Positions 37,878 to 47,287 of a DNA stretch of 64,000 nucleotides are shown piece by piece; position 1 is the first letter of the stretch; every line of letters starts with the position of its first letter. The notes beneath the pieces were generated by a model, which did no database searches, was not told the DNA's origin, and worked only from the letters and a program-made list of their open reading frames with translations. The DNA lies in NCBI RefSeq assembly GCF_014750655.1, contig NZ_JABBXD010000005.1, positions 202,203 to 266,202 on the forward strand, written 5' to 3'. A program made the translations under genes and the position numbers. The DNA is from Salinimonas profundi (lineage in GTDB: Bacteria > Pseudomonadota > Gammaproteobacteria > Enterobacterales > Alteromonadaceae).

Positions 37878-38948
37878 ATGACAACTAAACGTCGCCGCAG
37901 TAAATGGTGGGATCTGCGCACCTGGCACTGGATCAGCTCGGCAATTTGTCTGGCGGGTCTCTTGCTGTTTGCCGTGACAGGTATCACTTTGAATCACGCT
38001 TCGAGTATCGAATCCCAGCCTGTTGTCACCAGCGTGGAGAAAACGCTTCCCGATGCGCTGATCAAGACAGTAAAACGGGCGCGAAACGGTGACACCCTAC
38101 CCCGCGGCTTTAGCCGCTGGATGACGGACAACACCAACGTCGACCCCGGCCTGTTTCGCTTACAATGGAGTGACTATGAGCTCTATGGCAGCCGCGCCGG
38201 ACCAGGTGAAAACAGCTGGTTTAGTGTCGATCTGGAAAGCGGCACTGTCTCCTACGAAAGTACTGCGCGGGGAATGGTCGCGTTTTTCAACGATTTACAT
38301 AAAGGCCGGAACACCGGCTTCTGGTGGAAAATGTTCATAGATGCTTTCAGTATCGCAACATTACTTTTCAGCCTGACCGGACTGTGGTTATTAAAGCGCT
38401 ATGCCAGAGGGCGCGCTTCAACCTGGCCTCTGGTTATAGCTGGTGTTGGAATTCCCGCCCTGCTTCTGATTATGAGCACCGCTGCACATGCCGCATCCGG
38501 TAAATTATCAGTTACCACGCCCCGCCAGCAGGTAGCGGAATACCATAATCCCTACCTTGCCATATGGCTGGCGGACGCCAGGCATACAAAGGTGATGAAT
38601 ATCAAAGTGATGTATGACGTAGCCATGGACAATGATAAAGGCGAAAAGTGGCTCAAAGATCTGCGTTTGTGGTGGCGACGCAGTGGGCGGTCAACCGCGC
38701 TTCCCGTTGATGGTGTGACTGGCGCAACCCGACCTTCCGGCACAATGTCCATCAGCCTGTCTGGCCACATGCAGGATCTCGCATCCCTTGAAGCAGGCGA
38801 ATATTTCATCTTTGTTGAGGCCGCCAGAGAACTGGGTGGCCGGGAACTGGTAAAGCTTCCACTGACGCTACCGCTCACCGCGCCGCTGACGGTAACACGT
38901 AGCGGTAATCACGAGCTGGGCAATATAACCCTTACTATGGAGCCATAA
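37878..38948 (+). CDS. PepSY-type membrane protein fused to a DUF2271 domain
   Basis: 356 aa. The N-terminal part is a PepSY-associated membrane protein: RTWHWISSAICLAGLLLFAVTGITLNH (helix about 20-40), a periplasmic region, FFNDLHKGRNTGFWWKMFIDAFSIATLLFSLTGLW (helix about 155-175) and a third helix near 185-205. The C-terminal ~150 residues match DUF2271 (NPYLAIWLAD, KWLKDLRLWWRRSG, VDGVTGATRPSG). These domains are usually separate neighbouring genes. The Fur-like box and the following DUF4198 gene suggest iron-responsive metal handling or a membrane redox role. Confidence 0.85.
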   Translation: MTTKRRRSKWWDLRTWHWISSAICLAGLLLFAVTGITLNHASSIESQPVVTSVEKTLPDALIKTVKRARNGDTLPRGFSRWMTDNTNVDPGLFRLQWSDYELYGSRAGPGENSWFSVDLESGTVSYESTARGMVAFFNDLHKGRNTGFWWKMFIDAFSIATLLFSLTGLWLLKRYARGRASTWPLVIAGVGIPALLLIMSTAAHAASGKLSVTTPRQQVAEYHNPYLAIWLADARHTKVMNIKVMYDVAMDNDKGEKWLKDLRLWWRRSGRSTALPVDGVTGATRPSGTMSISLSGHMQDLASLEAGEYFIFVEAARELGGRELVKLPLTLPLTAPLTVTRSGNHELGNITLTMEP

Positions 38949-38951
38949 ACA

Positions 38952-39785
38952 TTGAGATTAACACACGCTGCTTTCACATTTACTTTCGTAACTGCTATAA
39001 CACTGTTAAGTGCGCAGGCCTTTGCGCATCGTGTCTGGGTAAAGCCCAATACTACCGTGGTTTCCGGTGACCAGGCATGGATAACCTTTGATGCGGCCGT
39101 TGCCAACGGTATTTTCGACCCTGACCATTTTGCTTATCCGTTAGAGCGATTAAACGCTCAGGGGCCGGATGGCCAGTCCGTATCACTTCAAAACCGCGCT
39201 ACATTAAAGTATCGCAGTGTTTTTGATCTACACTTACAGCAGGAAGGCACCTATCGGGTTTACAGTACCAGCCATTCATTAATGGCATTTTGGCAGGATA
39301 AAGACGGAAACCGACAAATGTGGCCTGGCCGCGGCGAAACCGGCACCAAAGAAGCACTCTTAAACTCAGTTCCTATGGATGCCAGGGATCTGAATATCGT
39401 GGATATGTCCCGTCGCGTAGAAACCTATGTCACATTAGGCGCGCCTGGTGATATTGCAAAAAGCGACGACAACAAAGGGTTGTGGCTGAATTTCGAGGGC
39501 CATCCCAACGACTTATACACTCAAGAGCCCAACCAGCTCAGTTTCTATTTTAATAACGAACGCGCTGAGGGCGTCAGTGTCACACTGGTTCGCGAAGGAC
39601 AACGATATCGCGATACCAATGATTCGCAGACGTTTCAAAGTGATGCCAACGGGAACGTTGAGATAACGTTTAAGCATCCTGGCATGTATTGGCTGGAAGC
39701 ACAGTACAGTGATTCAAAGGCCAATGCACCGGTCAATGAGCGACGCGGTAGTTACGTCGTTGTTCTGGAAGTACTGCCCCTTTAA
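38952..39785 (+). CDS. DUF4198-family periplasmic protein
   Basis: TTG start at 38952, served by GGAG at 38939-38942; no ATG fits. 277 aa with signal peptide ending AQAFA/HRVWVKP. The mature protein starts with a His (His-Arg-Val-Trp), a DUF4198 hallmark compatible with metal binding, and has Ig-like beta domains (VSVTLVREGQRYRDTND, GNVEITFKHPGMYWLEAQY). DUF4198 proteins accompany nickel/cobalt or iron uptake genes. It sits 3 bp after the PepSY-DUF2271 gene, so one operon. Confidence 0.82.
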   Translation: MRLTHAAFTFTFVTAITLLSAQAFAHRVWVKPNTTVVSGDQAWITFDAAVANGIFDPDHFAYPLERLNAQGPDGQSVSLQNRATLKYRSVFDLHLQQEGTYRVYSTSHSLMAFWQDKDGNRQMWPGRGETGTKEALLNSVPMDARDLNIVDMSRRVETYVTLGAPGDIAKSDDNKGLWLNFEGHPNDLYTQEPNQLSFYFNNERAEGVSVTLVREGQRYRDTNDSQTFQSDANGNVEITFKHPGMYWLEAQYSDSKANAPVNERRGSYVVVLEVLPL

Positions 39786-40052
39786 AGAATTTTTAGCACC
39801 CGTAGCCACTTTCCCCCGCCTGGTTTTGGGTGCGCCCTTTCAGACCGACAACGGGCTGGGAAAATTATACAATCAGGCTGACGGTTTCACCCGCCTTGAC
39901 GCCAACAACGCAATTACCTGTCTTTCCATTCAAATAAAAACACATATATTACATGCAGTTACAAAAACACAAACTGCCATTTCTCATGGAGCAATTCTTG
40001 CACTGCAACTCTCATATTTGTTTAATCGCGACGTAGAGAGTCAGGAGGCGTC

Positions 40053-42239
40053 ATGTCGGCATCAGCGTCGATTTTTCAACAGGGAGAGAATTGCTGGGTA
40101 AGTAGTAAAGCAAGCTACGCGGCTCCGCTAATTGATTGCGCTAATTACTATAAAGCGCTGCATTCCTCTATTGTAAAAGCAAAACACTCAATCTTTATTG
40201 TAGGCTGGGACATAGACAGCCGAATCCGTCTTATTCGTGGTGACGACGAGGCGAACAGTGAAGCCCCGTCCGTTATCAGTGAACTGCTCGCCTGGAAAGC
40301 TGAGCAAAATCCTGACCTGAAAGTCTATCTGTTGCGCTGGGACTCATCCCTGGCGTTCTTTGCACAGCGTGAAATGTGGGCGAAAGAAGTCTGGGATGAA
40401 AATACACCTGATAATGTGGAAACGGTGCTTGATGATACGATTCCCATGGGGGGCAGTCAGCACCAGAAGATCGTCATTATCGATGATGAAGTTGTGTTTT
40501 CAGGCGGTATGGATGTGTCTACCAATCGCTGGGATACCCGTGATCACCCCGTTGAATCTCAAGAGCGTGATGGCCCTGACGGTGAATACGGACCACTACA
40601 TGATGTTCAGGCCGTTTATTCCGGCCCTTTAGTGAAAGAATTTGCTGAGCTGGTGCGCTGGCGCTGGTTACGGGTTGCAGAATCAAACCCTATTAATTTT
40701 CGTGACGACGCCCGTATCAATCTTGATGACGGCCTGCCTGATGCCTGGCCGGATGATTATGAGCCCTGGTTTGAAAATGTAGATTGCGCGCTGGCGCGGA
40801 CGATTCCATTTATGGATGAAGTAGAGCCGGTACAGGAAGTACGGAATATGTTGCTTGATTTAATCAATCAGGCTGAACGCGTTATCTATATTGAGAATCA
40901 ATTTACCAGCCGTCAGGAAATTGCCGAGGCGCTCAATAAACGTCTTAAAACCTGTCCGGAACTAAATGTCATCGTCGTAAGTTCTTATGAACCCAAAGGG
41001 CGCTTTGAATGTGAAGCGTTCTGGGCAAGTCGCATAGAATTTAAAAAGATATTATTTAAAGATATCGACCCGGACAGAGTAATTATGACCTATTCCTCCA
41101 TTACGGATGAGCAAGGTCGTTCTGCCTACAAGCGTATTCACTCCAAAGTCATGACGATTGACGATAAGTATCTTGTCATTGGCTCTTCAAATCTCAGTAA
41201 CCGCTCAATGACACTGGATACGGAAATCGATACCGTGTATTACGGCAATGACGAGCATAATGCCGGACAAATTGCGCGAGTTCGCGATGATTTGTTGGCA
41301 GAGCATAGCGGTCGGAATGTTGAGTCAACCGCCGTATTGATGAAAAAAGAGAATCCGGCACGAGCGCTAATGACAGGCCAGTTGGCTCACGGCTATGTGC
41401 TCACGCAGGTTAATGACGAAATCTTTACCGACCCATCCTCAGATAACTTGTTTCGCTCTTTATCAGACCCTGAAGAGCCACTCATTGCAATGCCAACTAT
41501 GGACGGTTCTTCTATGCCTGTACGTAACCCCCGTCGCCGGACCATTATGATTGGTCTTGGTATACTCGTTATCGCTGTGTTGGGTGGCCTGATGTATTGG
41601 GCAAGTCAGGCAATACCGTGGCTGAATGCAGATAGTATCAACGCATTTTTAGAAGAAAGTCGAGGAACCTACTTCGCATTGCCTACCGTGCTGCTTGTAT
41701 ATCTGGTCGGTGGTATTTTATTTTTCCCTGTCACGGTGTTATCGATTGCGGTAGCTGCCGTTTTCGGCCCGATCTGGGGGCCTATATACGGAATTCTGGG
41801 GGCGCTGCTCAGTTCGGGCGTTATGTTCGGCGTTGGCAAACTACTGGGCAATGCAGGTCTTAAAAAGATAGGCGGGCCGAAAGTTGACGCTGTTGATCAA
41901 AAGCTTAAGAGTAGCGGTGTGGTTGGCGTGGCTGCTATCAGAATGCTACCGATAGCACCGTTTAGCCTGGTTAATCTGGTTGCAGGTATTTCATCCATTG
42001 GATTGTTCCAATTTTTAATGGGAACGTTTTTGGGAATGTTTCCTCCAATGATTGCTAAGGGCTTGGTGGGTGACTCCATTACGCAGATATTCCGTAATCC
42101 GTCACCTGAGACTATCTCTTACCTTGCTGGCGGAATAATATTATGGGGACTGATGATTTGGGGCTCTCAGAAATTTGCACGCTGGTATCAGGAACGTAAA
42201 CAAAAAGACAAGGCTAAAGCGGAAGAATGTGTCGCATAA
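40053..42239 (+). CDS. Phospholipase D-family protein fused to a VTT (DedA-like) membrane domain
   Basis: ATG 40053 after AGGAGG. 728 aa. Two phospholipase D motifs: HQKIVIIDDEVVFSGG (about 146-161) and HSKVMTIDDKYLVIGSSN (about 369-386), giving a complete two-HKD enzyme (cardiolipin synthase/PLD type). After a linker, membrane helices from about residue 490 lead to a VTT/SNARE-associated domain (FFPVTVLSIAVAAVFGPIWGPIYGILGALLSSGVMFGVGK, about 555-595). The enzyme part is probably cytoplasmic. The next gene, an EEP-family hydrolase, overlaps it by 13 bp. Confidence 0.88.
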   Translation: MSASASIFQQGENCWVSSKASYAAPLIDCANYYKALHSSIVKAKHSIFIVGWDIDSRIRLIRGDDEANSEAPSVISELLAWKAEQNPDLKVYLLRWDSSLAFFAQREMWAKEVWDENTPDNVETVLDDTIPMGGSQHQKIVIIDDEVVFSGGMDVSTNRWDTRDHPVESQERDGPDGEYGPLHDVQAVYSGPLVKEFAELVRWRWLRVAESNPINFRDDARINLDDGLPDAWPDDYEPWFENVDCALARTIPFMDEVEPVQEVRNMLLDLINQAERVIYIENQFTSRQEIAEALNKRLKTCPELNVIVVSSYEPKGRFECEAFWASRIEFKKILFKDIDPDRVIMTYSSITDEQGRSAYKRIHSKVMTIDDKYLVIGSSNLSNRSMTLDTEIDTVYYGNDEHNAGQIARVRDDLLAEHSGRNVESTAVLMKKENPARALMTGQLAHGYVLTQVNDEIFTDPSSDNLFRSLSDPEEPLIAMPTMDGSSMPVRNPRRRTIMIGLGILVIAVLGGLMYWASQAIPWLNADSINAFLEESRGTYFALPTVLLVYLVGGILFFPVTVLSIAVAAVFGPIWGPIYGILGALLSSGVMFGVGKLLGNAGLKKIGGPKVDAVDQKLKSSGVVGVAAIRMLPIAPFSLVNLVAGISSIGLFQFLMGTFLGMFPPMIAKGLVGDSITQIFRNPSPETISYLAGGIILWGLMIWGSQKFARWYQERKQKDKAKAEECVA

Positions 42240-42979
42240 TCAGTTATAACATTCACAGTGGTGTTGGCAGAGACAAAAAACACGACTATCGCCGAATAGG
42301 TAATTTTCTTGCAGAGCGCGATGCTGACATCGTGCTGCTGCAAGAAATGGATACCCGTCCGGCATCACGTAATGTTTCTCAGGATATCCGCGACATTTGT
42401 GCGTCCAATATTTACCAGTTGGTTGCATCTCCAGCACTGACTGAAGAGCACGGTTGGTATGGCAATGCGGTGTTAACCCGTTACCCGGTCATCAGCAACG
42501 AAACGCTGGATGTGAGTCAATCGGGCTTTCAGCCGCGCAACATCCAAACTGTGGTGCTGCAGACACCCGAGGGGCCCCTGACCGTTGTAAATACACACAA
42601 GGGACTGAAGAAAAAAGAGCGCCGTTCCCAATTTGCTCTGTTGCATGAATATATCGCGTCGCGATTAGCGGTTAACCCTACCCCTCTGGTACTTGGGGGC
42701 GATTTCAATGAGTGGCAGTTTTTTACCACAGCCTTTAAACAGCTAAATCAAACGCTGAACCAGCATACCGTTGGGGCAACCTTTCCCAGTCAGTTTCCGC
42801 TGTTTTCGCTGGACCGGTTGTGGACTACCGACGACATTAGGGTGAAGCGAATTCGCAAACTAAAAAATGCCCGTACGCGCATTCTATCTGACCACCTGCC
42901 AATACAATTAGATATCATCTTGCCGGAAGCGATAAGTCAGCCTGTTTCACCGGAAGAAAAAATTGTCGCATTCGGTTAA
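42227..42979 (+). CDS. Endonuclease/exonuclease/phosphatase-family hydrolase
   Basis: 250 aa EEP-fold enzyme starting inside the end of the PLD-VTT gene, with GGAAG just upstream. Motifs: NIHSGVG (2-8 region), VLLQEMD (metal-binding Glu), VNTHKG, LGGDFNEWQ (Asp/Asn), LSDHLPIQLDI (terminal Asp-His). No signal peptide. Coupling to a PLD-VTT protein suggests a phosphodiesterase or lipid head-group phosphatase role in phospholipid turnover rather than DNA repair; inference from context. Confidence 0.85.
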   Translation: MCRIISYNIHSGVGRDKKHDYRRIGNFLAERDADIVLLQEMDTRPASRNVSQDIRDICASNIYQLVASPALTEEHGWYGNAVLTRYPVISNETLDVSQSGFQPRNIQTVVLQTPEGPLTVVNTHKGLKKKERRSQFALLHEYIASRLAVNPTPLVLGGDFNEWQFFTTAFKQLNQTLNQHTVGATFPSQFPLFSLDRLWTTDDIRVKRIRKLKNARTRILSDHLPIQLDIILPEAISQPVSPEEKIVAFG

Positions 42980-43061
42980 TCACTTCACATAACCATCCTT
43001 CTGTCGAAAAATTTTCGTGTTGGTCAGTCAATAAATGGCGTCAAAATTACGACGGTAATAT

Positions 43062-43137
43062 TATAAATATCTGATATTTATAGCGCTCATAAACTGTCAA
43101 AAAATCGCCTTTCAAGATAGTGAAAATTTTTTCACTA
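43062..43137. promoter_or_regulatory. Two AT-rich palindromes upstream of the chemosensory operon
   Basis: TATAAATAT-CTG-ATATTTATA (43062-43082) and TAGTGAAAA-TT-TTTTCACTA (43118-43137), both perfect 9-bp inverted repeats, lie 140-210 bp before the first che-cluster gene. They may be operators, or the second may be a terminator-like hairpin for the upstream gene. The rest of 42980-43274 shows nothing else. Confidence 0.4.
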
Positions 43138-43274
43138 ATCTCCTTTAAATACTACAGATCTTGTCTATAACTTTATAGAACCTGTCACCGGCTCCGGTCG
43201 GTCAGTACAGCAATGATGCTTATTTTTCGCAAATTCGGAACGCATTAACGGGCCAAGGCCCAACAGGTAGCAAC

Positions 43275-44456
43275 ATGACGAGCGGCAACATCGTAGATAT
43301 TCATACTGAACAAAACTCCTCCACTTCATCGCTAAACTGGCTGCTTCCCTGTGCAGGTGTTTTCGCAGGTGCAATGCTGGTTTATTTTGGCCTGGCTTAT
43401 ATTGCAGTGATATTTACGGCAGTACTGTGTACGCTGGCGCCAGTGAGATTTTTCGCGCCGAAACAAAAAAGCGCACAGACCCATCACGCAGAAACGCATC
43501 AGCCTGCGCCGACAACATGTGATGTCGCCCCTCTTCAGCGTGAACTGACCACTATTATCTCTACCTGCGAAACTAATCTGAGCGATGTTCTGAGCACTCA
43601 ATCCAGCGCCGTAGACACTTTAAGTGCATCGTTTACGACATTGCGTACCATGGTGGGTGAGCAAAACAACTGTATTACCAACCTCATTCATGCAGAGGCT
43701 GATTCAGACGAAATGTACGCTTCGCGTATGCAGCAGTTTGCCGATAGCACTGAGCAATCATTGAATCAGTTCCTGGTTTCTACCGAAGTGATCTCCAACG
43801 GCACCGGCGTCATCCTTGATAAGGTCAATGTAGTGCACGAAACCATGCCTACGGTCATGAAAGCGCTGGGCGACATTGATGATATTTCGGCACAGACCAA
43901 TCTGCTGGCATTGAACGCTGCAATCGAAGCCGCCCGTGCAGGCGAGGCTGGCCGCGGGTTTGCTGTAGTCGCCGACGAAGTTCGCGCGCTGTCAAATCGC
44001 TCTACACAATTTAGCGATGTTATTAAAAAGCAAATTGAAAGTATGAGTGAGCTGATTAACGAGCTGACAAAACATGTGCGTGAACTGGCCTCTCAGGACA
44101 CCAGCTATATTCTTGAGGCCAAGCAGGATATTCAGGCTGAACTGGATCGCATTATTGCCAAGGCGAAAAATGATACACAGACAACACAGAGACTTGAAAC
44201 CATTGGCCAACAGCTGGATAAAGCATTAAGCGACTCTATTCGGGCATTACAATTTGGCGATATCAACGGCCAGAATATTGATTACACGAAAGAGATTCTG
44301 CATACCGTGACGCAAGCCTTACATGCAGGCGATACTCCGGAATCCATTGCCCGGCAGCTCAAAGATTATCATGACCGCGTCTCTGAGCGAGGCCGGCCCG
44401 ACCATAATCCGGTGTCATCCACCAGCGTGGATGCCGGAGATATCGAGTTTTTCTGA
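43275..44456 (+). CDS. Membrane-anchored chemoreceptor without sensor domain, with CheZ-like tail motif
   Basis: 393 aa. One or two membrane helices (about 22-59) and no periplasmic domain; the rest is cytoplasmic coiled coil. The signalling tip is intact: [44 protein letters not shown] (about 200-243). Past it, [22 protein letters not shown] (about 321-342) contains D329-x3-Q333, which resembles the CheZ phosphatase motif QDFQDLTGQ. It heads the operon mcp-cheY-cheA-cheW-mcp-cheR-cheD-cheB, the place of cttP in the P. aeruginosa Che2 cluster. No CheR-binding pentapeptide is present (it ends DIEFF). Confidence 0.85.
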   Translation: MTSGNIVDIHTEQNSSTSSLNWLLPCAGVFAGAMLVYFGLAYIAVIFTAVLCTLAPVRFFAPKQKSAQTHHAETHQPAPTTCDVAPLQRELTTIISTCETNLSDVLSTQSSAVDTLSASFTTLRTMVGEQNNCITNLIHAEADSDEMYASRMQQFADSTEQSLNQFLVSTEVISNGTGVILDKVNVVHETMPTVMKALGDIDDISAQTNLLALNAAIEAARAGEAGRGFAVVADEVRALSNRSTQFSDVIKKQIESMSELINELTKHVRELASQDTSYILEAKQDIQAELDRIIAKAKNDTQTTQRLETIGQQLDKALSDSIRALQFGDINGQNIDYTKEILHTVTQALHAGDTPESIARQLKDYHDRVSERGRPDHNPVSSTSVDAGDIEFF

Positions 44457-44502
44457 CAATCCCCAAATTCAATTATCGTTAATTCATTAATGAGATCCCC
44501 TT

Positions 44503-44868
44503 ATGAGCAAAAAAATACTTGCTGTAGATGACTCTGCCTCAATTCGGCAGGTTGTTGAGATGACACTGAAGTCTGCCGGTTATGACGTGACAACTGCGCA
44601 GGATGGTCAGGACGCACTGGACCAGTGTAAGTTCAATCGCTTCGATTTTGTTCTTACTGATCAGAACATGCCCAGAATGGATGGCCTGACGCTCATTCGT
44701 GAGCTTCGCAAAATGAGCGCGTATGCGCGCACCCCCATCGTAGTGCTGACAACCGAGGCAGGTGAAAGCATGAAGACACAAGGCAAGGCGGCGGGTGCTA
44801 CGGGGTGGATGGTGAAACCTTTTGACCCTGACAAGCTGCTTACCGTGACCAGTAAAGTTTTAAGCTAG
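44503..44868 (+). CDS. cheY: Chemotaxis response regulator CheY
   Basis: 121 aa single receiver domain. Acidic pair D10-D11 (AVDDSASIRQ), phospho-acceptor in FVLTDQNMPRMDG (D54), T84 region VVLTTEAG and K105 in WMVKPFDPDKL. It lies between the first receptor and cheA, the standard CheY position in this cluster type. Its output need not be the flagellar motor, since flagellar genes are absent here. Confidence 0.93.
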   Translation: MSKKILAVDDSASIRQVVEMTLKSAGYDVTTAQDGQDALDQCKFNRFDFVLTDQNMPRMDGLTLIRELRKMSAYARTPIVVLTTEAGESMKTQGKAAGATGWMVKPFDPDKLLTVTSKVLS

Positions 44869-44881
44869 GATATAGCCGCTT

Positions 44882-46795
44882 ATGTCTATTGATATTGAGC
44901 AGTTCCACAGTGTGTTCTTTGAGGAAAGTCAGGAACACCTGGATAACATGGAACAACTGTTGATGGCGCTGGATGTTGATGTTCCCGATGCTGAGCAGCT
45001 CAACAGCATCTTTCGCGCTGCGCATTCGATCAAGGGCGGAAGCGGTATTTTCGGCTTTGACGCACTTGGCGACGTGACACATGTTATGGAAAACCTGCTC
45101 GACAAAGCCCGAAACGGCGTGTTTAGCATGACCGTTGAAACCGTCGACTTGCTGCTTGAAATAATAGACGTATTAAAACAGATCCTTGAGGCCTACCGGG
45201 ACCAGTCTGCCCTCCCAGAGCAACGAATAAATGACGCAAAAGCCAGGCTGGAAGCAGCGCTTGCGATACAACAGGATCCAGCCTCCCCCGCTTCGGAAAC
45301 AACAGCATCGTCCAGTGATGACTTCGGCTTTTTCGAACACGACGAGACGGTGGCGAAAAGCGACGATGACGATGCCTTTGGTTTCTTTGAGTCTGACGTA
45401 ACCGACAAGCACCCGCCGGTTGACGTATCAAACAATGAAAACGACGGCTTTGGCTTTTTTGAGACCGCTGAAAACACAGACACACCGGTACAGTCAGTGT
45501 CTGACGATTTCGGCTTTTTCGATGCCGGCCAAAAAGCGTCCGCAGCGTCATCAAAAGCACCACAGGCGAAAGCAACCGTTAGCCCGATTAAGCGTGATAC
45601 AGCACAAAAAGAATCGTCGTCAATTCGCGTTGATACGGCCAAGATTGATGCCATGGTTAATCAGGTCGGTGAGCTTGTTATTACTCAGTCGATGCTATCG
45701 CTTATTGGTGAGCAAATTGAGGGCGCGCTGGGCGAAAAACTGCAGACTGCGATATCGGAATTACAGCGCAATACGCGGGAGATTCAGGAGTCGGCAATGT
45801 CCATGCGTATGCTCCCTATCAATATGACATTCAACCGGTTTCCCCGTGTTGTCAGAGACTTATCCTCAAAGCTAAACAAGCAGGTCACACTCAAAATCGA
45901 AGGCGGCGCGACAGAAATTGATAAGTGCATGATTGAGAAGCTGGTTGACCCTCTTACTCATTTGGTCAGAAACAGTATTGACCATGGCATTGAGATGCCG
46001 GAAGTGCGTGAGCAATCCGGTAAAGCTATCGGCGGAACTGTGGTACTTCGGGCCGAGCAAAAAGGCGGCAGTATCGTCATCAGTATTATTGATGATGGCG
46101 CAGGCTTAAGCCGCCAGCGCATTCTTGCAAAAGCGGCAGAAAACGGCCTGAGTGTAAGTGAAGATATGCCGGATTCAGACGTCTGGCAGCTCATTTTTGA
46201 GCCTGGTTTCTCTACTGCTGCTGAAGTCACGGATGTCTCCGGCCGTGGTGTGGGAATGGATGTTGTTCGCCGCAATATTGAAGCGCTGGGCGGACGAATT
46301 GACATTGAGTCCATAGCTGGTAACGGATCCGCTTTTCATATTCACCTCCCGCTTACCCTGGCTATTGTAGATGGCATAAGCGTCTCAATTGGTGAGCAGA
46401 TTTTTGTGGTGCCACTGGCCAATATTATTGAATCCATTCAGCCGACCGAGGCGCAACTGAAGCGACTGGGAAATGACACCCTGCTTTATATTCGGGACCA
46501 ATACTGGCCGCTCATTGCTATTCACGAACTCATGGATGTCGATGATGCGATTACCGATCCGACCCAGGGCATTGTTGTGTTGCTGGAAAGTGGCAAGCAG
46601 CAGTTCGGCATTCAGGTGGATAGCCTGTTAGGTCAGCAGCAGGTCGTAATCAAAAGTCTTGAGCAACATTATCGAAAAGTACCGGGCATATCCGGTGCCA
46701 CTATCATGGGGGACGGAAAAGTGGCCATGATTCTGGATGCAGACGCCATCGCAAATCAATGTCGTCCCGACTATCAGGAGGAAATGCAGGCATGA
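44882..46795 (+). CDS. cheA: Chemotaxis histidine kinase CheA with FGFF-repeat linker
   Basis: 637 aa. HPt domain (1-120) with phospho-His48 in AAHSIKGGSG. A standard P2 CheY-docking domain is missing; instead an acidic linker (about 135-240) carries four copies of FGFF (148, 166, 190, 210), each in a Asp/Asn-rich context. Then the dimerisation helices (DTAKIDAMVNQVGELVITQS), the HATPase (HLVRNSIDHGIEMP, DDGAGL, GRGVGMDVV) and a CheW-like domain (about 505-630). It phosphorylates CheY and CheB. Its stop overlaps the cheW start (ATGA). Confidence 0.95.
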   Translation: MSIDIEQFHSVFFEESQEHLDNMEQLLMALDVDVPDAEQLNSIFRAAHSIKGGSGIFGFDALGDVTHVMENLLDKARNGVFSMTVETVDLLLEIIDVLKQILEAYRDQSALPEQRINDAKARLEAALAIQQDPASPASETTASSSDDFGFFEHDETVAKSDDDDAFGFFESDVTDKHPPVDVSNNENDGFGFFETAENTDTPVQSVSDDFGFFDAGQKASAASSKAPQAKATVSPIKRDTAQKESSSIRVDTAKIDAMVNQVGELVITQSMLSLIGEQIEGALGEKLQTAISELQRNTREIQESAMSMRMLPINMTFNRFPRVVRDLSSKLNKQVTLKIEGGATEIDKCMIEKLVDPLTHLVRNSIDHGIEMPEVREQSGKAIGGTVVLRAEQKGGSIVISIIDDGAGLSRQRILAKAAENGLSVSEDMPDSDVWQLIFEPGFSTAAEVTDVSGRGVGMDVVRRNIEALGGRIDIESIAGNGSAFHIHLPLTLAIVDGISVSIGEQIFVVPLANIIESIQPTEAQLKRLGNDTLLYIRDQYWPLIAIHELMDVDDAITDPTQGIVVLLESGKQQFGIQVDSLLGQQQVVIKSLEQHYRKVPGISGATIMGDGKVAMILDADAIANQCRPDYQEEMQA

Positions 46796-47286
46796 ACGCC
46801 GCAGAACAAACGCACTTGCAAACGCAACAGGAGTTTCTCAGCTTCGTGCTGGGCCAGGAGCAATATGCACTGGAAATCACAGCAGTAAAAGAGATTAGAG
46901 GCTATGAGCCTGTGACGAAAATTGCAAATGCTCCTGACTTTATCAAAGGGGTATTGAATCTTCGTGGCGATATCGTTCCGATCATCGACCTGCGAATTAA
47001 ATTCAATATTGGTACACCTGTTTATAACGAGTTCACCATTGTCATCATGCTGAATGTGCTTAATCGCATCGTCGGCATAGTGGTGGACGGTGTGTCGGAT
47101 GTTATCCGGCTCAATGATGACGAAATCAGACCGCCACCTGAGTTCGGCGTAGCATTCGATAGCAGATATCTGCAAGGTTTAGCTTCTGTCGAGGAGGAGA
47201 TGGTGATCTTAGTCAACATAGAAAGCCTGATATCCAGTAGTGAACTGGGTCTCTTCGACTCCCATAACCAAGCCGGGGATTTATAA
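46792..47286 (+). CDS. cheW: Chemotaxis coupling protein CheW
   Basis: ATG 46792 overlaps the cheA stop. 164 aa single CheW domain: [56 protein letters not shown], then VVDGVSDVI. It links the receptors to CheA. The receptor gene follows one base after its stop. Confidence 0.95.
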   Translation: MNAAEQTHLQTQQEFLSFVLGQEQYALEITAVKEIRGYEPVTKIANAPDFIKGVLNLRGDIVPIIDLRIKFNIGTPVYNEFTIVIMLNVLNRIVGIVVDGVSDVIRLNDDEIRPPPEFGVAFDSRYLQGLASVEEEMVILVNIESLISSSELGLFDSHNQAGDL

Positions 47287-47287
47287 C

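Noticed and set aside
42980..43274. FliA-type flagellar promoter before the chemosensory operon
   Set aside because: A TAAACTGT-like -35 at 43090 has no GCCGATAA-like -10 at the right distance; no flagellar genes are present.
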